64,000 nt of DNA, taken from contig NZ_SSNL01000005.1 in assembly GCF_007004735.1 (NCBI RefSeq), positions 558,001-622,000 on the forward strand, written 5' to 3'. Source of the DNA: Salinigranum halophilum. Lineage in GTDB: Archaea; Halobacteriota; Halobacteria; Halobacteriales; Haloferacaceae. A program made the translations under genes and the position numbers. Numbering within the stretch: the stretch's first letter is position 1; each line of letters starts with the position of its first letter. The notes below the pieces were generated by a model. That model was not told where the DNA came from, did not search any database, and saw only the letters and a list, made by a program, of their open reading frames with translations. Of this stretch, positions 7,648 through 17,553 are shown piece after piece.

Positions 7648-9147
7648 TCAGCTGACGACGCTGGCGACGAGCTGGCGCAGGTTCGCGCGCATGCCCCAGT
7701 TCGTGCCGAGGTCGAGCGCGAGGACGGCGGCCGCGTAGACGACGCCGCCGGTGACGATCATCACACAGAGTTCGACCCACGCGGGCAGGACGAGCGCCTG
7801 GCCGACGTACCAGGTCGCCGCGGCCATCACGCCGCTCGCGACGAGCGGGTACGTGGTCTCCGAGAGGATGCGGAGGCTCGTGGTCTCGAGCACCTTCGCG
7901 GTGATGTAGAGGTTGATGGGCATGCTGACCAGGAGGTTCACCCCGAGCACCAACACGGCGGTTCCCGTGATGCCCCAGCGGACGGTCACGGGGTAGATGA
8001 ACGCCGCGATGACGAGCACCTTGAGCAGCGAGGTCTTCGTGATGTAGTCGGGGCGACCGACGGCCTTCCAGAGCGCGCCCATCGTCTTGCCGATGGCGCG
8101 GTACACACCGTAGAGCGCCAGCACCTGCATCGCGACGACCATCGGGAGCCACTCGGCACCGAAGGCGCTTTCGACGAACGCGGGGGTGACGACGGCGAAC
8201 CCGATTCCCATCGGGACGGCGACGAACGACACCAGCCGAATCGTGGTGAAGTAGCTCTCGCGGAGCCGCTTCACGTCCGTCTGGAACTTCGAGAACGCCG
8301 GGAACATCACGCCGGCGACGACCTGACTCAGCTCGGTTGCGGGCGCGTTCGACATCCGGTACGCGTACTGGTAGTACGCGAGCGCCACGGGCGAGAGCAG
8401 CCAGCCCACGAAGACGTCGTCACCCTCGTTGTAGAGGAAGTAGAGGATGGACGACCCCGTGATCCACTTGCCGAAGTGGATGAGGTCGCCCGCCGCCTCG
8501 CGGTCGAAGCCGATGCCGGGGCGGTAGTCGTGGATGACGTACGACGAGACGAGACGGACGACGTCGGCCGCGAGGAACGCCCCGACCCACGCCCACGCGG
8601 AGGGGTCCCACAGCGCGAGGGCCAGCCCGGTGAAGAAGAACGCGAGCGTCCCGCCGGTGTTGTAGACGAACAGCTTGTGGTACTCGAGGTTCTTCTGGAA
8701 GTACACCACGGCGGGGTTCTTGAGGCCGCGCAGGACCGCCGAGACAGCCATCACCTGGATGAGCGGCGTCGCCGCGGGGGCGTCGAACAGGCGGCCGATG
8801 AACGGGGCGGCGAGGAACAACACCCCGAAGATGAGGACGCCGCGGGCCACCTCCATCGCGAGGACGGTGTTGAGGTAGCGGTCGACGTTGTCCTCGACGC
8901 GCTGGATGAGCGCCTCGTTCAGTCCGACCTCCGTGAGGCTGCGGAGCGCGCTCATCGAGACGAGCGCGATGCCGACGAGGCCGAGTTCGAGCGGACCGAC
9001 GAGGCGTGCGAGGATGACCAGGAGGACCAGCGGGAGCATCCGGTCGACCATGTTCTGTCCGAAGAGCCAGACGGCACTCTTGGCGGCACGCTGGCCCGTT
9101 CCGCCGCTCGGGATGAGCCGCTGGACGAGTGTGGTGATTCGAGACAT
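7648..9147 (-). CDS. Polysaccharide/lipopolysaccharide flippase, MOP superfamily (Wzx-like)
   Basis: The 499-residue protein is a multi-pass membrane protein with about 12-14 segments. Its N-terminal VWLFGQNMVDRMLPLVLLVILARLVGPLELGLVG matches the lipopolysaccharide biosynthesis/oligosaccharide flippase family, which moves lipid-linked sugars across the membrane. In haloarchaea such proteins (for example AglR-like) serve S-layer glycosylation or exopolysaccharide export. No glycosyltransferase cluster is seen next to it. The start is set at the ATG at 9145-9147, giving MSRITTLVQRLIPSGG; upstream in-frame codons read through poorly conserved sequence. Confidence 0.88.
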   Translation of the reverse strand: MSRITTLVQRLIPSGGTGQRAAKSAVWLFGQNMVDRMLPLVLLVILARLVGPLELGLVGIALVSMSALRSLTEVGLNEALIQRVEDNVDRYLNTVLAMEVARGVLIFGVLFLAAPFIGRLFDAPAATPLIQVMAVSAVLRGLKNPAVVYFQKNLEYHKLFVYNTGGTLAFFFTGLALALWDPSAWAWVGAFLAADVVRLVSSYVIHDYRPGIGFDREAAGDLIHFGKWITGSSILYFLYNEGDDVFVGWLLSPVALAYYQYAYRMSNAPATELSQVVAGVMFPAFSKFQTDVKRLRESYFTTIRLVSFVAVPMGIGFAVVTPAFVESAFGAEWLPMVVAMQVLALYGVYRAIGKTMGALWKAVGRPDYITKTSLLKVLVIAAFIYPVTVRWGITGTAVLVLGVNLLVSMPINLYITAKVLETTSLRILSETTYPLVASGVMAAATWYVGQALVLPAWVELCVMIVTGGVVYAAAVLALDLGTNWGMRANLRQLVASVVS

Positions 9148-9453
9148 GATGAGTGTAGGTAGGTATCGATCCGCGAGGCGCAGTTCTTCTCGAGTGTGTA
9201 CCCATCGAGGCGAGACGGCCACTTCGGACGTGGTCGTACTCTCACTGGAGGCGGCATTGTTATGGCCGACGTAACGGGAATCACCGACGGCGACAGGGCG
9301 ATACTGCCGGGGGGTCTCGGGGTGGTCGACAGTTCTTAAGCCGATACTAAACCGCGACCGGCGTGGAGGTGCGGAGACGGGCGCTCGTCCCCCGACCAGC
9401 GGAGCGCGGGCGGCGCAGATACCCGCGACAGGAGTCGGGGAGTCGAGGGCGAC
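9148..9453. other. 306-bp spacer upstream of the flippase gene
   Basis: I see no gene here. The minus strand has a TATA-like TTTAGTAT near 9345-9352, which could drive the flippase gene. Nothing else stands out. Confidence 0.4.
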
Positions 9454-10632
9454 TCAGAACGCCGTCTCGTTGTACCAGACGTCGACGTGCTCGGAGGGGT
9501 GGTACGACTTGCCGACGATGTCGGGGCGGCCGTCGCCGGTCAGGTCGACCGCCTTCGCCTCGTGGGTCGGGACCCCCGTCCCGACGAGAATCGCCTCGAA
9601 GCCGTCGTCGCCGTTGCGGAAGACGAACTGCCGGGGGGTCTCTGTCTGGAGCCCCATCTCGGCGACGAACACGTCGAGGCGACCGTCGCCGTCGAAGTCT
9701 GCGACCTGGATCGAGTGTGGGTTCGACAGCTGGTCGTGGAGGACCGTCGGCTGCCAGGCGGTGCCGTCGAAGTCGAACACCGCGACGCGGCCGAGGACGT
9801 CGCCGTTGTACGGTCGGTCGCCCTCGGCGATGACGAGTTCGAGGTCGCCGTCGTCGTCGAGGTCGGCGGCCGCGAGGCGGGTCCACTCCCAGCCCTCGGC
9901 GACGACCGCTCGCGTCCACCCCTCGCCGTCGCGGTGGAAGACGTTCGGCCCGGCGACGATTTCGGTCGCGCCGTCGCCGTCGATGTCGACCACCAGAAGC
10001 CCCTCGACGTGGAGGTCCTCACAGACGATGTGGAGGTTCTCCTCGGGCCACGGTTCGACGGTAGGGTCGTCGGGGATATCGTAGTAGAACACCGTCTCCG
10101 ACCGCTGTGAACAGCCGACGAGTTCGAGGTCGCCGTCGTCGTCCACGTCCGCGAGCGCGAGGTCGTGGTACTTCTCGAAGCGCTCGGAGACGAGGTGGAG
10201 TGACCACGTCTCGCGAGGGTCGTCGGGCTGTCGTAGCCAGTAGATGCCGCGCTCGCCGAGCGCCTGGCCGACGACGAGGTCGACGCGGCCGTCTCCGTCG
10301 ATGTCACCGAGGGTGCCGCCGAGCGCGTAGAGGCCACCGCGAGGAGCGATGACGTGGCGCTTCCACTCGTCCCCGAGGTTCTCGTACCAGAAGACGTTCG
10401 GTTCACGGCGGCGGTAGAGGTGTTTGAGCCCGGGGACGTTGTCGAGTTTGATGGTCCGGCCGGGAAGCGACAGTGTCGCCGTCCGACCCGACCCGGTGAC
10501 GACGACGTCGGGGAGCCCGTTGCCCGTGAGGTCGGTGGGGAGACAGGTGAACAGGTTGCCACACGGCGGGCTGTCGTCGATGCGTTCGTGACGGAAGCGG
10601 AGTGCAGACCGTGTCTGCGTGGCCTGGGACAT
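9454..10632 (-). CDS. FG-GAP/VCBS repeat beta-propeller protein
   Basis: The 392-residue protein contains six or more Asp-rich calcium-type repeats, among them DIDGDGRVDLVV, DVDDDGDLELVG, DIDGDGATEIVA, DLDDDGDLELVI, DFDGDGRLDVFV and DLTGDGRPDIVG. This predicts an integrin-alpha-like beta-propeller. There is no clear signal peptide from the ATG at 10630-10632; an ATG at 10659 would add nine residues. Proteins of this kind often accompany sugar-metabolism genes as predicted binding or lyase-like proteins. It is divergent from the sugar-phosphate isomerase-like gene, which supports a carbohydrate link without proving it. Confidence 0.85.
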   Translation of the reverse strand: MSQATQTRSALRFRHERIDDSPPCGNLFTCLPTDLTGNGLPDVVVTGSGRTATLSLPGRTIKLDNVPGLKHLYRRREPNVFWYENLGDEWKRHVIAPRGGLYALGGTLGDIDGDGRVDLVVGQALGERGIYWLRQPDDPRETWSLHLVSERFEKYHDLALADVDDDGDLELVGCSQRSETVFYYDIPDDPTVEPWPEENLHIVCEDLHVEGLLVVDIDGDGATEIVAGPNVFHRDGEGWTRAVVAEGWEWTRLAAADLDDDGDLELVIAEGDRPYNGDVLGRVAVFDFDGTAWQPTVLHDQLSNPHSIQVADFDGDGRLDVFVAEMGLQTETPRQFVFRNGDDGFEAILVGTGVPTHEAKAVDLTGDGRPDIVGKSYHPSEHVDVWYNETAF

Positions 10633-10845
10633 TGCGTCAGCTACACCAGCGACGAGCATGGTAACGCGTCGACTAACCGTGACAGCCGGTGGCAGCGAAC
10701 GTCGGGACGGCACCGCCTCGGCTGTGGGTTGCTCCGTCTCGTCGCACTCCGGACCGTACCTCGACCGGCCCACGCTCACGACACCGTTCGTCACGCCGTT
10801 CGCCACACCATACTTACGCGAGCACCCGACGGAGAGTGCAGTCGT

Positions 10846-11847
10846 ATGACGACACCGAAACTCGGGCTCGCCACCTTCACCCTCCGGAGACTCGACGTGT
10901 CGCTGCCGGAGATGATTCGGGCCGCGGGCAACGCCGGCTTCGACGGCATCGAACTCGTCCACCGCATCCACGAGACGTTCGACGCCGAGGCGGTCGACCG
11001 GGCGTTCGAGGCGACCGGGCTCGAACGGGTCGGGGTTCACGTCTGGCTACACGAACTCGAGGCGGACCTCGACGGCCTCGTCGCACAGTACGGGGCTGTC
11101 GGCGTCGAGACGTTCGTCATCCCGTACCACCCCGAGTCGAACTTCCGCACCACGGCGCGCCTTCACACCCTCGTCGAACGGCTGAACGCCGTCGGCGAAG
11201 CGCTCGATGCACGGGGGTGTCACCTCCTGTACCACCCGAACCACTGGGACATGGTCCCGCTGTTCGACGGGAGCGTCCTCGGTCGCGTCCCCTCGCTCCG
11301 GCTCACGGACCGCCTGCCGTTCGACGGGGGGCCCGTCCGACACCTCCGCCGTGTCGAGGACGAACTGCTCCGACGCCGGAACCGACTGTTCGACACGGCG
11401 TTCATCGCGCTCGGTGCGACCGAGGACAACACCGTCGAGACGCTCCTCGAGCGGACGCCCTTCGGGGTCCTCGTGCGCGAGGTGTCACCGACGGTGGCGT
11501 TCGAGGTCGACCTGACGTTCTTCCACCAGCAGGGGTACGACCCGGCGGCCGTGCTCGACCTGCTCGGGGACCGGGTGAGACGCGTCCACGCGAAGGACCT
11601 CGTCCGCGACGGGTACACGCCAGGCGGTTGGCCGGCGTTCGTGAACGCCGGAGACGGCGAGGTGGACTTCAAACGCGCAGTCGCCGCCGCCGACCGCAAC
11701 GGCGTCGAGTGGGTGCTGTTCGAGAACGGCCACGCCGTGGACCCGCTCGAGTGCATCCGCCGGGGCCACGACTACCTCCGGCGGTATCTGCCCGCCGAAC
11801 GACCGCCCCCGTCGCCGTCGGAGGCCCCCGTCCACGCCCTCGACTGA
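10846..11847 (+). CDS. Sugar phosphate isomerase/epimerase-like TIM-barrel protein
   Basis: The 333-residue protein starts MTTPKLGLATFTLRRLDVSL and has the xylose-isomerase-like TIM-barrel layout: FDGIELVHRIHE, GVHVWLHELEADLD, HLLYHPNHWDM, FEVDLTFFHQQGYDPA and RRVHAKDLVRDGYTP. Conserved Glu, His and Asp residues would bind a divalent metal. Substrate is not predictable; family members act on hexuloses, inositols or endonuclease IV-type DNA substrates. The 186-bp spacer shared with the FG-GAP gene probably holds both promoters. Confidence 0.85.
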   Translation: MTTPKLGLATFTLRRLDVSLPEMIRAAGNAGFDGIELVHRIHETFDAEAVDRAFEATGLERVGVHVWLHELEADLDGLVAQYGAVGVETFVIPYHPESNFRTTARLHTLVERLNAVGEALDARGCHLLYHPNHWDMVPLFDGSVLGRVPSLRLTDRLPFDGGPVRHLRRVEDELLRRRNRLFDTAFIALGATEDNTVETLLERTPFGVLVREVSPTVAFEVDLTFFHQQGYDPAAVLDLLGDRVRRVHAKDLVRDGYTPGGWPAFVNAGDGEVDFKRAVAAADRNGVEWVLFENGHAVDPLECIRRGHDYLRRYLPAERPPPSPSEAPVHALD

Positions 11848-11987
11848 CCGCCCGACCGGACGGTTCACACGCTGCCGGACGACCCCGAGCCGTCCCGTGG
11901 CTGGGGCCCATGGCTGGGGCCCGCGGCACACGCGGCACGGAACTGCACATAAGAAGGCTTATTCGGCGGGCAGGAACACCGAGCAAC

Positions 11988-12863
11988 ATGGTCGAGTTCG
12001 ACGTACCGGAGGTGGACTACACCCGGTACACGAATCGTCAGCTCGCGGCGATACCGCTCGCGGTACTCGCTGTTGCCCTCCTCGTCATCGCGGGGTGGAC
12101 CGTCGTGACTGGATCGCCGGTCAACCCCGGCCTGGACTTCACCGGCGGGACGGAGCTTCGCATCTCCGTCGACGCCCCCGAGGGACAGGCCCAACAGGAA
12201 ATCCGCGCGGCGTTCGAGGCGCAGCCGGAGTCGATCCGGTCTGTCCCGTCGGACGGGACGTACATCGTCACGTTCCAGTCGGGCGCAGCGACGACGTCAC
12301 AGATCGAACAACAGGCCGAGTCGGCGGGATTCGAGATACGTTCGATCGACGCCGTCTCCGCCGCGTTCGGCTCTGAGACGCAGAACCAGGCGCTCCTCGG
12401 CATCGTCATCGCGTTCGTCGGGATGAGCGTCCTCGTCTTCTTGATGTTCCGGACGTTCGTCCCCTCGATCGCCGTCGTCATCTCGGCGTTCTCGGACATC
12501 GTCATCCCGGTCGCGCTGATGAACCTCCTCGGCATCGAGCTCTCGCTCGGGACCGTGGCGGCGCTGTTGATGATTATCGGGTACTCCGTCGACTCGGACA
12601 TCCTGCTCAACAACCACATCCTGCGACGGTCGGGCGACTTCTACGAGTCGACCTACCGCGCGATGCGGACCGGTGTGACGATGACGCTCACGTCCATCGC
12701 CGCGATGATCGTGATGACGATCGTCGCCACGCTGTTCGGCATCTCGCTGCTCGCCGCCATCGGCATCGTCCTCGTGTTCGGCCTCACCGCAGACCTCATG
12801 AACACCTACCTGCTGAACCTCTCGCTCCTCAGATGGTACAAGTTCGAGGGGGTGGCGCGCTGA
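11988..12863 (+). CDS. secF: Protein-export membrane protein SecF
   Basis: The 291-residue protein has six predicted membrane segments, a first extracellular domain after NPGLDFTGGTELRIS, and the conserved segment IIGYSVDSDILLNNHILRR in the fourth helix region that typifies SecF. With SecD it forms the accessory complex that uses ion motive force to help SecYEG export proteins. Its TGA (12861-12863) overlaps the ATG of secD, so the two are translationally coupled. This secF-first order is usual in haloarchaea. Confidence 0.95.
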   Translation: MVEFDVPEVDYTRYTNRQLAAIPLAVLAVALLVIAGWTVVTGSPVNPGLDFTGGTELRISVDAPEGQAQQEIRAAFEAQPESIRSVPSDGTYIVTFQSGAATTSQIEQQAESAGFEIRSIDAVSAAFGSETQNQALLGIVIAFVGMSVLVFLMFRTFVPSIAVVISAFSDIVIPVALMNLLGIELSLGTVAALLMIIGYSVDSDILLNNHILRRSGDFYESTYRAMRTGVTMTLTSIAAMIVMTIVATLFGISLLAAIGIVLVFGLTADLMNTYLLNLSLLRWYKFEGVAR

Positions 12864-14416
12864 TGTCCTCGATTCGCGAGAACTGGCGCATCGTCCTCCT
12901 CGTGATCGTCCTGCTGGCGTCGACGTTCGCGCTCTTCTCGCCCACGGTGGGCGGGACGGGCGACGGAAACGCAGCGACGGAGGGGCCGACGAACCTCAAG
13001 TACGGCCTCGAACTCTCCGGCGGGACCCGCATCCGCGCGCCGCTCGTCGGCGTCACCGCCGAGGGCGTCGACATCAACGACAGCGACACCCGGCAGGTCG
13101 CGCGGGACGTGGCCGGCGAGATGCAGGCCGCCTCCCCGAGCGACGTCATCGTCCGCCGCACCGCACAGTCGACGGCCACGGTCGAGGTGACGGCCGAGAA
13201 CGTCACCACCGAGGAGTTGGCGTCGACGCTCGACACCCTCGGGCTGTCGTACGAGACTGCACGTGACGGCGTGACCGAGCCGACGCGCGCGGAGGTCGTT
13301 CGCGTCCTCCAGAACAAGATCAACGAGGCCGGCCTCTCCGGCGGGACCGTCCAGCAGGTCACGACCGCCACCGGCGGGCACTTCATCCTCGTCGAGGTGC
13401 CGAACGAGGACCGCTCCGACGTCGTCGACCTCGTCGAGTCGCGTGGGGCAGTCCGCGTCGACATCTACTACCGACAGAACGGGTCGTACACCACCCGCGA
13501 GGGCGTCCTCACGGGCGACGACTTCCAGAACATCGGCACCGCCCAGGAGTCCGAGCGCGGACCGTTCGTCCCGGTGACGGTGCGCCCGGAGGCCGCGACG
13601 CAGTTCCAGCAGGCCGTCGTCGAGACGGGCGTCGCCCGGCCCGGCGGGTCGACGTGTACGTTCGAGGAGAGCCCCAACACGACGCAGCCGTGTCTCCTCG
13701 TCGTCGTCGACGACCGGGTCGTCAACTCGTTCGGCATGTCGCCGGGGCTCGCCCAGAGCATGCAGGCCGGTGGCTGGGCCGACGACCCCGGGTTCCAGCT
13801 CACCACGCGGAACTTCTCGGAGGCACAGCGCGTCTCCATCAACCTCCGCGCCGGCGAACTGCCCGCCAAACTCGACCTCGAAGGTGAGGACGGCGGCACC
13901 TCCTCGTTCATCTCGCCGAGCCAGGGTGACAACTTCAAGGTGAACTCCGTCATCACCGGCATCATCGCGGTGCTCGCCGTCGCCGCCGTCGTCTTCGTCC
14001 GCTACGGCGAGGCGAAGGTCGCACTCCCGATGATCGTCACCGCGTTCTCCGAGGTGCTCATCCTCCTCGGGTTCGCCGCGGGAATCGGCTACGCGCTCAA
14101 CCTCCCCGCCATCGCCGGCTTCATCGCCGTCATCGGCACGGGAGTAGACGACCTCATCATCATCGCCGACGAGGTGATGGCCGAGGGGGACGTCACGTCG
14201 CGGCGCATCTTCCAGTCCCGCTTCCGGAAGGCGTTCTGGGTCATCGGTGCCGCCGCGGCGACGACGGTCATCGCGATGTCGCCGCTCGCGGTCCTCTCGC
14301 TCGGTGACCTCCAGGGCTTCGCCATCTTCACCATCCTCGGTGTGCTCGTCGGCGTGCTCCTCACGCGCCCCGCCTACGGTGACATCCTGCGGGTGCTCCT
14401 GACCGAGGACCGCTGA
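12863..14416 (+). CDS. secD: Protein-export membrane protein SecD
   Basis: The 517-residue partner of SecF has one N-terminal helix, a large extracellular region containing YGLELSGGTRIRAPL (about residue 48), and five C-terminal helices with IGTGVDDLIIIADEVMAEGD, the conserved fourth-helix motif of the RND-like SecD family. It starts at the ATG at 12863 inside the secF stop. The extracellular loop is acidic and contains CTFEESPNTTQPC, a possible disulfide in the exported domain. Confidence 0.95.
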   Translation: MSSIRENWRIVLLVIVLLASTFALFSPTVGGTGDGNAATEGPTNLKYGLELSGGTRIRAPLVGVTAEGVDINDSDTRQVARDVAGEMQAASPSDVIVRRTAQSTATVEVTAENVTTEELASTLDTLGLSYETARDGVTEPTRAEVVRVLQNKINEAGLSGGTVQQVTTATGGHFILVEVPNEDRSDVVDLVESRGAVRVDIYYRQNGSYTTREGVLTGDDFQNIGTAQESERGPFVPVTVRPEAATQFQQAVVETGVARPGGSTCTFEESPNTTQPCLLVVVDDRVVNSFGMSPGLAQSMQAGGWADDPGFQLTTRNFSEAQRVSINLRAGELPAKLDLEGEDGGTSSFISPSQGDNFKVNSVITGIIAVLAVAAVVFVRYGEAKVALPMIVTAFSEVLILLGFAAGIGYALNLPAIAGFIAVIGTGVDDLIIIADEVMAEGDVTSRRIFQSRFRKAFWVIGAAAATTVIAMSPLAVLSLGDLQGFAIFTILGVLVGVLLTRPAYGDILRVLLTEDR

Positions 14417-14593
14417 CCGGGCCGCCACCCCACCGCTCGTTCTCGCCGTCGCGCACGTTGGTCTCGCCGAGTCCGGCCCGTCCGGTAGGCCCCGCCTATC
14501 GATTCCCGCCCGGTGAGAAGCCACAGCTTACTTATTGGGGATGTACACGTCGTCCGAACTGTACCGCCCGCAGACCGTTCGTCACACCCGCCA

Positions 14594-14842
14594 ATGTCAG
14601 AACTCCCACTCCGCCGTGATGCCGACGAGTCGCCGACCGACGTGTCCACCCCCGCCGAGCACGCGCCCCGCGGGGCGTCGCTCTTCGACGACGGGACCGA
14701 GTACGCGGCCATCGTCGTCCCCGCCGAAGACCGTCCGGACGAGTGTACCATCTTCCCGGTCGACGTGGGCGAGGCGGAACTCGTCACGACGTGGGCCTCC
14801 GCCGCGGAGGGTTCGTTCGTCGCGCTCGACGAGATGCGGTGA
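14594..14842 (+). CDS. Small haloarchaeal protein (DUF7511-like)
   Basis: The 82-residue acidic protein carries GTEYAAIVVPAEDRPDECTI followed by TWASAAEGSFVALDEMR, a pattern I associate with small haloarchaeal DUF7511-type proteins. It has a single cysteine and no membrane segment. Function is unknown. It is convergent with rnhB, and the ATG at 14594 is the only good start. Confidence 0.7.
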   Translation: MSELPLRRDADESPTDVSTPAEHAPRGASLFDDGTEYAAIVVPAEDRPDECTIFPVDVGEAELVTTWASAAEGSFVALDEMR

Positions 14843-14899
14843 GGCGGCGGTCGTGTCGGGAGGGTGGCCGGCAGTCGTCGCACTCGGACAGGACGACCG

Positions 14900-15550
14900 T
14901 CAGAAGTCGTCGAGCGCGGACTGTTCGGCCGCGCTGAGTACGTCGTCGCACGTCTGCCACGACGCCCGCGCACACCCCGGGAGCACGCCGTGGTCACGGA
15001 CGTACTCGCGCAGGAAGGTGCGGGTCGTCGGGTCGCTCGGGTAGCCGCTCCCGACGTCGCCGTACTCGTCTCGCAGGGCGTCGACGCGGCGGTCGCGTTC
15101 GACTTTCGCGACGATGCTCGCCGCCGCGACGACGGGGTAGCGGGCGTCCGCGCCGTGTTCGGCCCGCACGTCGACGGCGACGCCACGCTCGTCGACGCCG
15201 GCGGCGACGCGCCGGGCGAACCGCGATTCGGAGACGTCGCCCGCGTCGGCGTACACCGAGTCGCCGTCGTGGGCGACCCCGGCGAGCGCCTCGGCGTGGG
15301 CGTCGACGGTCAACGTGTTCATGTCGCTCTCCGGCGCGTCGATACGGTCGGTGGAGACGATGCCGAAGCCGACGGTGTCGGCGACGGCACGAATCTCGGC
15401 CGCGAGGGCCGCTCTCGTCTCCGCTGTGAGGCGTTTCGAGTCGTCGACGGCGGTGGAGAGGTCGTCGGGGTCCACCCGGACCGCCGCGGCGACCATCGGC
15501 CCCAGCACCGGCCCCTTCCCGGCCTCGTCGCTCCCGACGTGGACAGCCAT
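14900..15550 (-). CDS. rnhB: Ribonuclease HII
   Basis: The 216-residue protein opens MAVHVGSDEAGKGPVLGPMV, containing the DEAGKG catalytic motif of RNase HII. Other acidic active-site residues lie in VSTDRIDAPESDMNTL and VYADAGDVSESRFA, and AASIVAKVERDRRVDALR is conserved. It removes ribonucleotides and RNA primers from RNA-DNA hybrids in the cytoplasm. Length is typical of archaeal enzymes. The Pus10 gene lies just upstream on the same strand. Confidence 0.94.
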   Translation of the reverse strand: MAVHVGSDEAGKGPVLGPMVAAAVRVDPDDLSTAVDDSKRLTAETRAALAAEIRAVADTVGFGIVSTDRIDAPESDMNTLTVDAHAEALAGVAHDGDSVYADAGDVSESRFARRVAAGVDERGVAVDVRAEHGADARYPVVAAASIVAKVERDRRVDALRDEYGDVGSGYPSDPTTRTFLREYVRDHGVLPGCARASWQTCDDVLSAAEQSALDDF

Positions 15551-15612
15551 GCACGAGGATTCACGCGCCGTGAAAAACCGTTATCGGTGTCGCACGGGCG
15601 GCACGGCCCGGC

Positions 15613-16965
15613 TCACTCCTCGTGGTCGTCCGCGTCGGTCTCGACGGTCGAACCGACGTCCTCGTCGGTCGCACGCCCGTCGTCTCTGAAGTACGTCTCG
15701 TCCTCGAACGCCTCGTCCTCGCCGTAGACGCCGACCACGTCGAGTGCGGTCACCGTCGCACCCACGCCGAGGAGGCCGGCCAGACTCGGCTCGGTCCGGT
15801 CGTCGTCGCCCGAGACGAGTTCCTTGATGTAGAGGCCGCCCTGGCCGTGGAACTCGACGGTCGCGTGCGTCTCGTCTTCCCACTCGCCGCTCGCCTCGTA
15901 CACGTCTCTCGTCCGCGTGAGATTCGCCCGTCGATGGTCGACGCGCTGTGGCGTGTACTGCTCGATAGTCGCACCCGCCAGCGTCGACAGCGCCTCCGCG
16001 AGTTCGTCCGCCGTCACCACGCCGTCGAACGCCACCTTCGCACGGTAGCGCTTCGAGGCGTCGAGTTCTTTCACCCGCTCGACCATCTCGTACGTGGCCA
16101 GCCGCAGGCCCTCGACCTCGACGCGGCCCTCTGCGTGTTCGTTCACGACGCGTTCGAGGGGCTCGACGTTCACCGTTCGGCGCTTCGGCTCGCGCACCTC
16201 GACGACGAACGGCCGACCGGTGCCGAGCATCAGCGCGTCGACGTCCTCGCGCCCCGCGCCGTGGAACGTCGCCTCGGTTCCCTCCATCGCGTCGCGGATG
16301 GGCGGTGCGACCAGCCCCTCGATGCTCGCCTGGTAGAGATACCCCGTCCCGTCACACTGGGGGCACTCGCGGTCTTCGCCCAGGACGCCCCGACCGTCAC
16401 ACCGGCCGCAGGGCCACTCGGTCTGGGGGATGTCCCGTTCGAGTTTTCGGTAGCGCCCGTAGACGAACGCCGAGTGGATCGTCGTCTCGACCGTGTCCCG
16501 CTCGATATCGAGGAGGAACTGGACGTCGGGCCGACCGAACTCGACCTCGGTCTCGGTGAGCCGCCCCACCCGCTTGCCGACCTCGCGGTTGAACTCGGAC
16601 TTGAACAGTTCGCCCGCGTCGGCCGGGAGGCCGGCCTCCTCTCTGAGGAGTTCCTCGTTCTCCTCGACGAGCGGCGGGGCCCGGGTCCCGACCTGGTAGG
16701 TTTCGAACTCGACGTCCTCGACGGCGGCGGCGGCGCGTTCGGCCCACTCGTCGAAGCGGGCACACTCGCCCTCGCAGACCCAACACGCCGCCGTCGGCGT
16801 CGGTTCGAACGGCTCGTCCGCGTCGAGCGCCGCGGCGACACGGAGCGAGCGCCCCCGCTCGGCGTTCGTCAGCCCGAAGCTCCGGTCGGCGAAGACCCGA
16901 CCGAGACAGGCGTCACAGACCGGACCCGCCCCGTCGAGCGCCCGGGCGTCCTCGAGAATACTCAT
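15613..16965 (-). CDS. pus10: tRNA pseudouridine(54/55) synthase Pus10
   Basis: The 450-residue protein has an N-terminal zinc-binding region (CDACLGR at about 18, CWVCEGEC at about 61), a THUMP-like middle, and the catalytic region REDVDALMLGTGRPFVVEV, whose aspartate is expected to be the nucleophile, followed by KRRTVNVEPLERVV. A second cysteine cluster, CGRCDGRG and CPQCDGTGYLYQ, precedes SIEGLVAPPIRDAMEG. Archaeal Pus10 makes pseudouridine at tRNA positions 54 and 55. The acidic tail is typical of halophilic versions. Confidence 0.94.
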   Translation of the reverse strand: MSILEDARALDGAGPVCDACLGRVFADRSFGLTNAERGRSLRVAAALDADEPFEPTPTAACWVCEGECARFDEWAERAAAAVEDVEFETYQVGTRAPPLVEENEELLREEAGLPADAGELFKSEFNREVGKRVGRLTETEVEFGRPDVQFLLDIERDTVETTIHSAFVYGRYRKLERDIPQTEWPCGRCDGRGVLGEDRECPQCDGTGYLYQASIEGLVAPPIRDAMEGTEATFHGAGREDVDALMLGTGRPFVVEVREPKRRTVNVEPLERVVNEHAEGRVEVEGLRLATYEMVERVKELDASKRYRAKVAFDGVVTADELAEALSTLAGATIEQYTPQRVDHRRANLTRTRDVYEASGEWEDETHATVEFHGQGGLYIKELVSGDDDRTEPSLAGLLGVGATVTALDVVGVYGEDEAFEDETYFRDDGRATDEDVGSTVETDADDHEE

Positions 16966-17019
16966 ACGCGAAGGTGTGTGGGGGGAAGTAACTGTCTTGC
17001 GTTGCGCTCCGTGGCCGGG

Positions 17020-17553
17020 TCAGACGACGCCGAATCGACCGAGTGCCCACCACGTCACGAGGGCGACGCCGAGGCTCACGAACAGGAGCACCCCCGTCAA
17101 CAGCGCGGTGACGACGAGCACGTACCGGCGGTCCAGCGTCGCCCGTTCGGGCGCGTCGAGCCGCGCCTCCAGCAGCCGGACGTTTCGCGTGTTGGCCTTC
17201 CAGACCGCGTCGAACGCGTCGCCGACGAGCGGGAACGACCCGAAGACGGCGTCGACGACGAGCACCAGGAGCATCCGCGCGAGCGTCGCCCGCGGGACCC
17301 CGAGTGCGGCCGCGCGGGCGACGATGTACGCCGACGCGGCGCTGGTCGAGACGTCGCCGACGCCGGGGACGAGCCCCAGAAGGGGGTCGAGTCCGACTCG
17401 ATACGTCGTCCCCGGGACGACAAACAGTTCGTCGAGGTAGTAGCTCAGGCGTTCGAGCGCGACCAGTTCGTCGGCGTCCACGTCGGCAGCGACAACGTCC
17501 ACGTCGACGGGCTCACCGTCGGGGTGGTCGTCGACGCGTGCGTCTCGCCTCAC
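17020..17553 (-). CDS. DUF4112 membrane protein
   Basis: The 177-residue protein contains LFVVPGTTYRVGLDPLLGLV followed by PGVGDV, the DUF4112 signature, then helical segments around residues 66-95 and 140-170. Its N-terminus is acidic and cytoplasmic. It probably sits in the cytoplasmic membrane; the role is unknown. Its start overlaps the stop of the 92-residue gene upstream by 4 bp, indicating an operon. Confidence 0.8.
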   Translation of the reverse strand: MRRDARVDDHPDGEPVDVDVVAADVDADELVALERLSYYLDELFVVPGTTYRVGLDPLLGLVPGVGDVSTSAASAYIVARAAALGVPRATLARMLLVLVVDAVFGSFPLVGDAFDAVWKANTRNVRLLEARLDAPERATLDRRYVLVVTALLTGVLLFVSLGVALVTWWALGRFGVV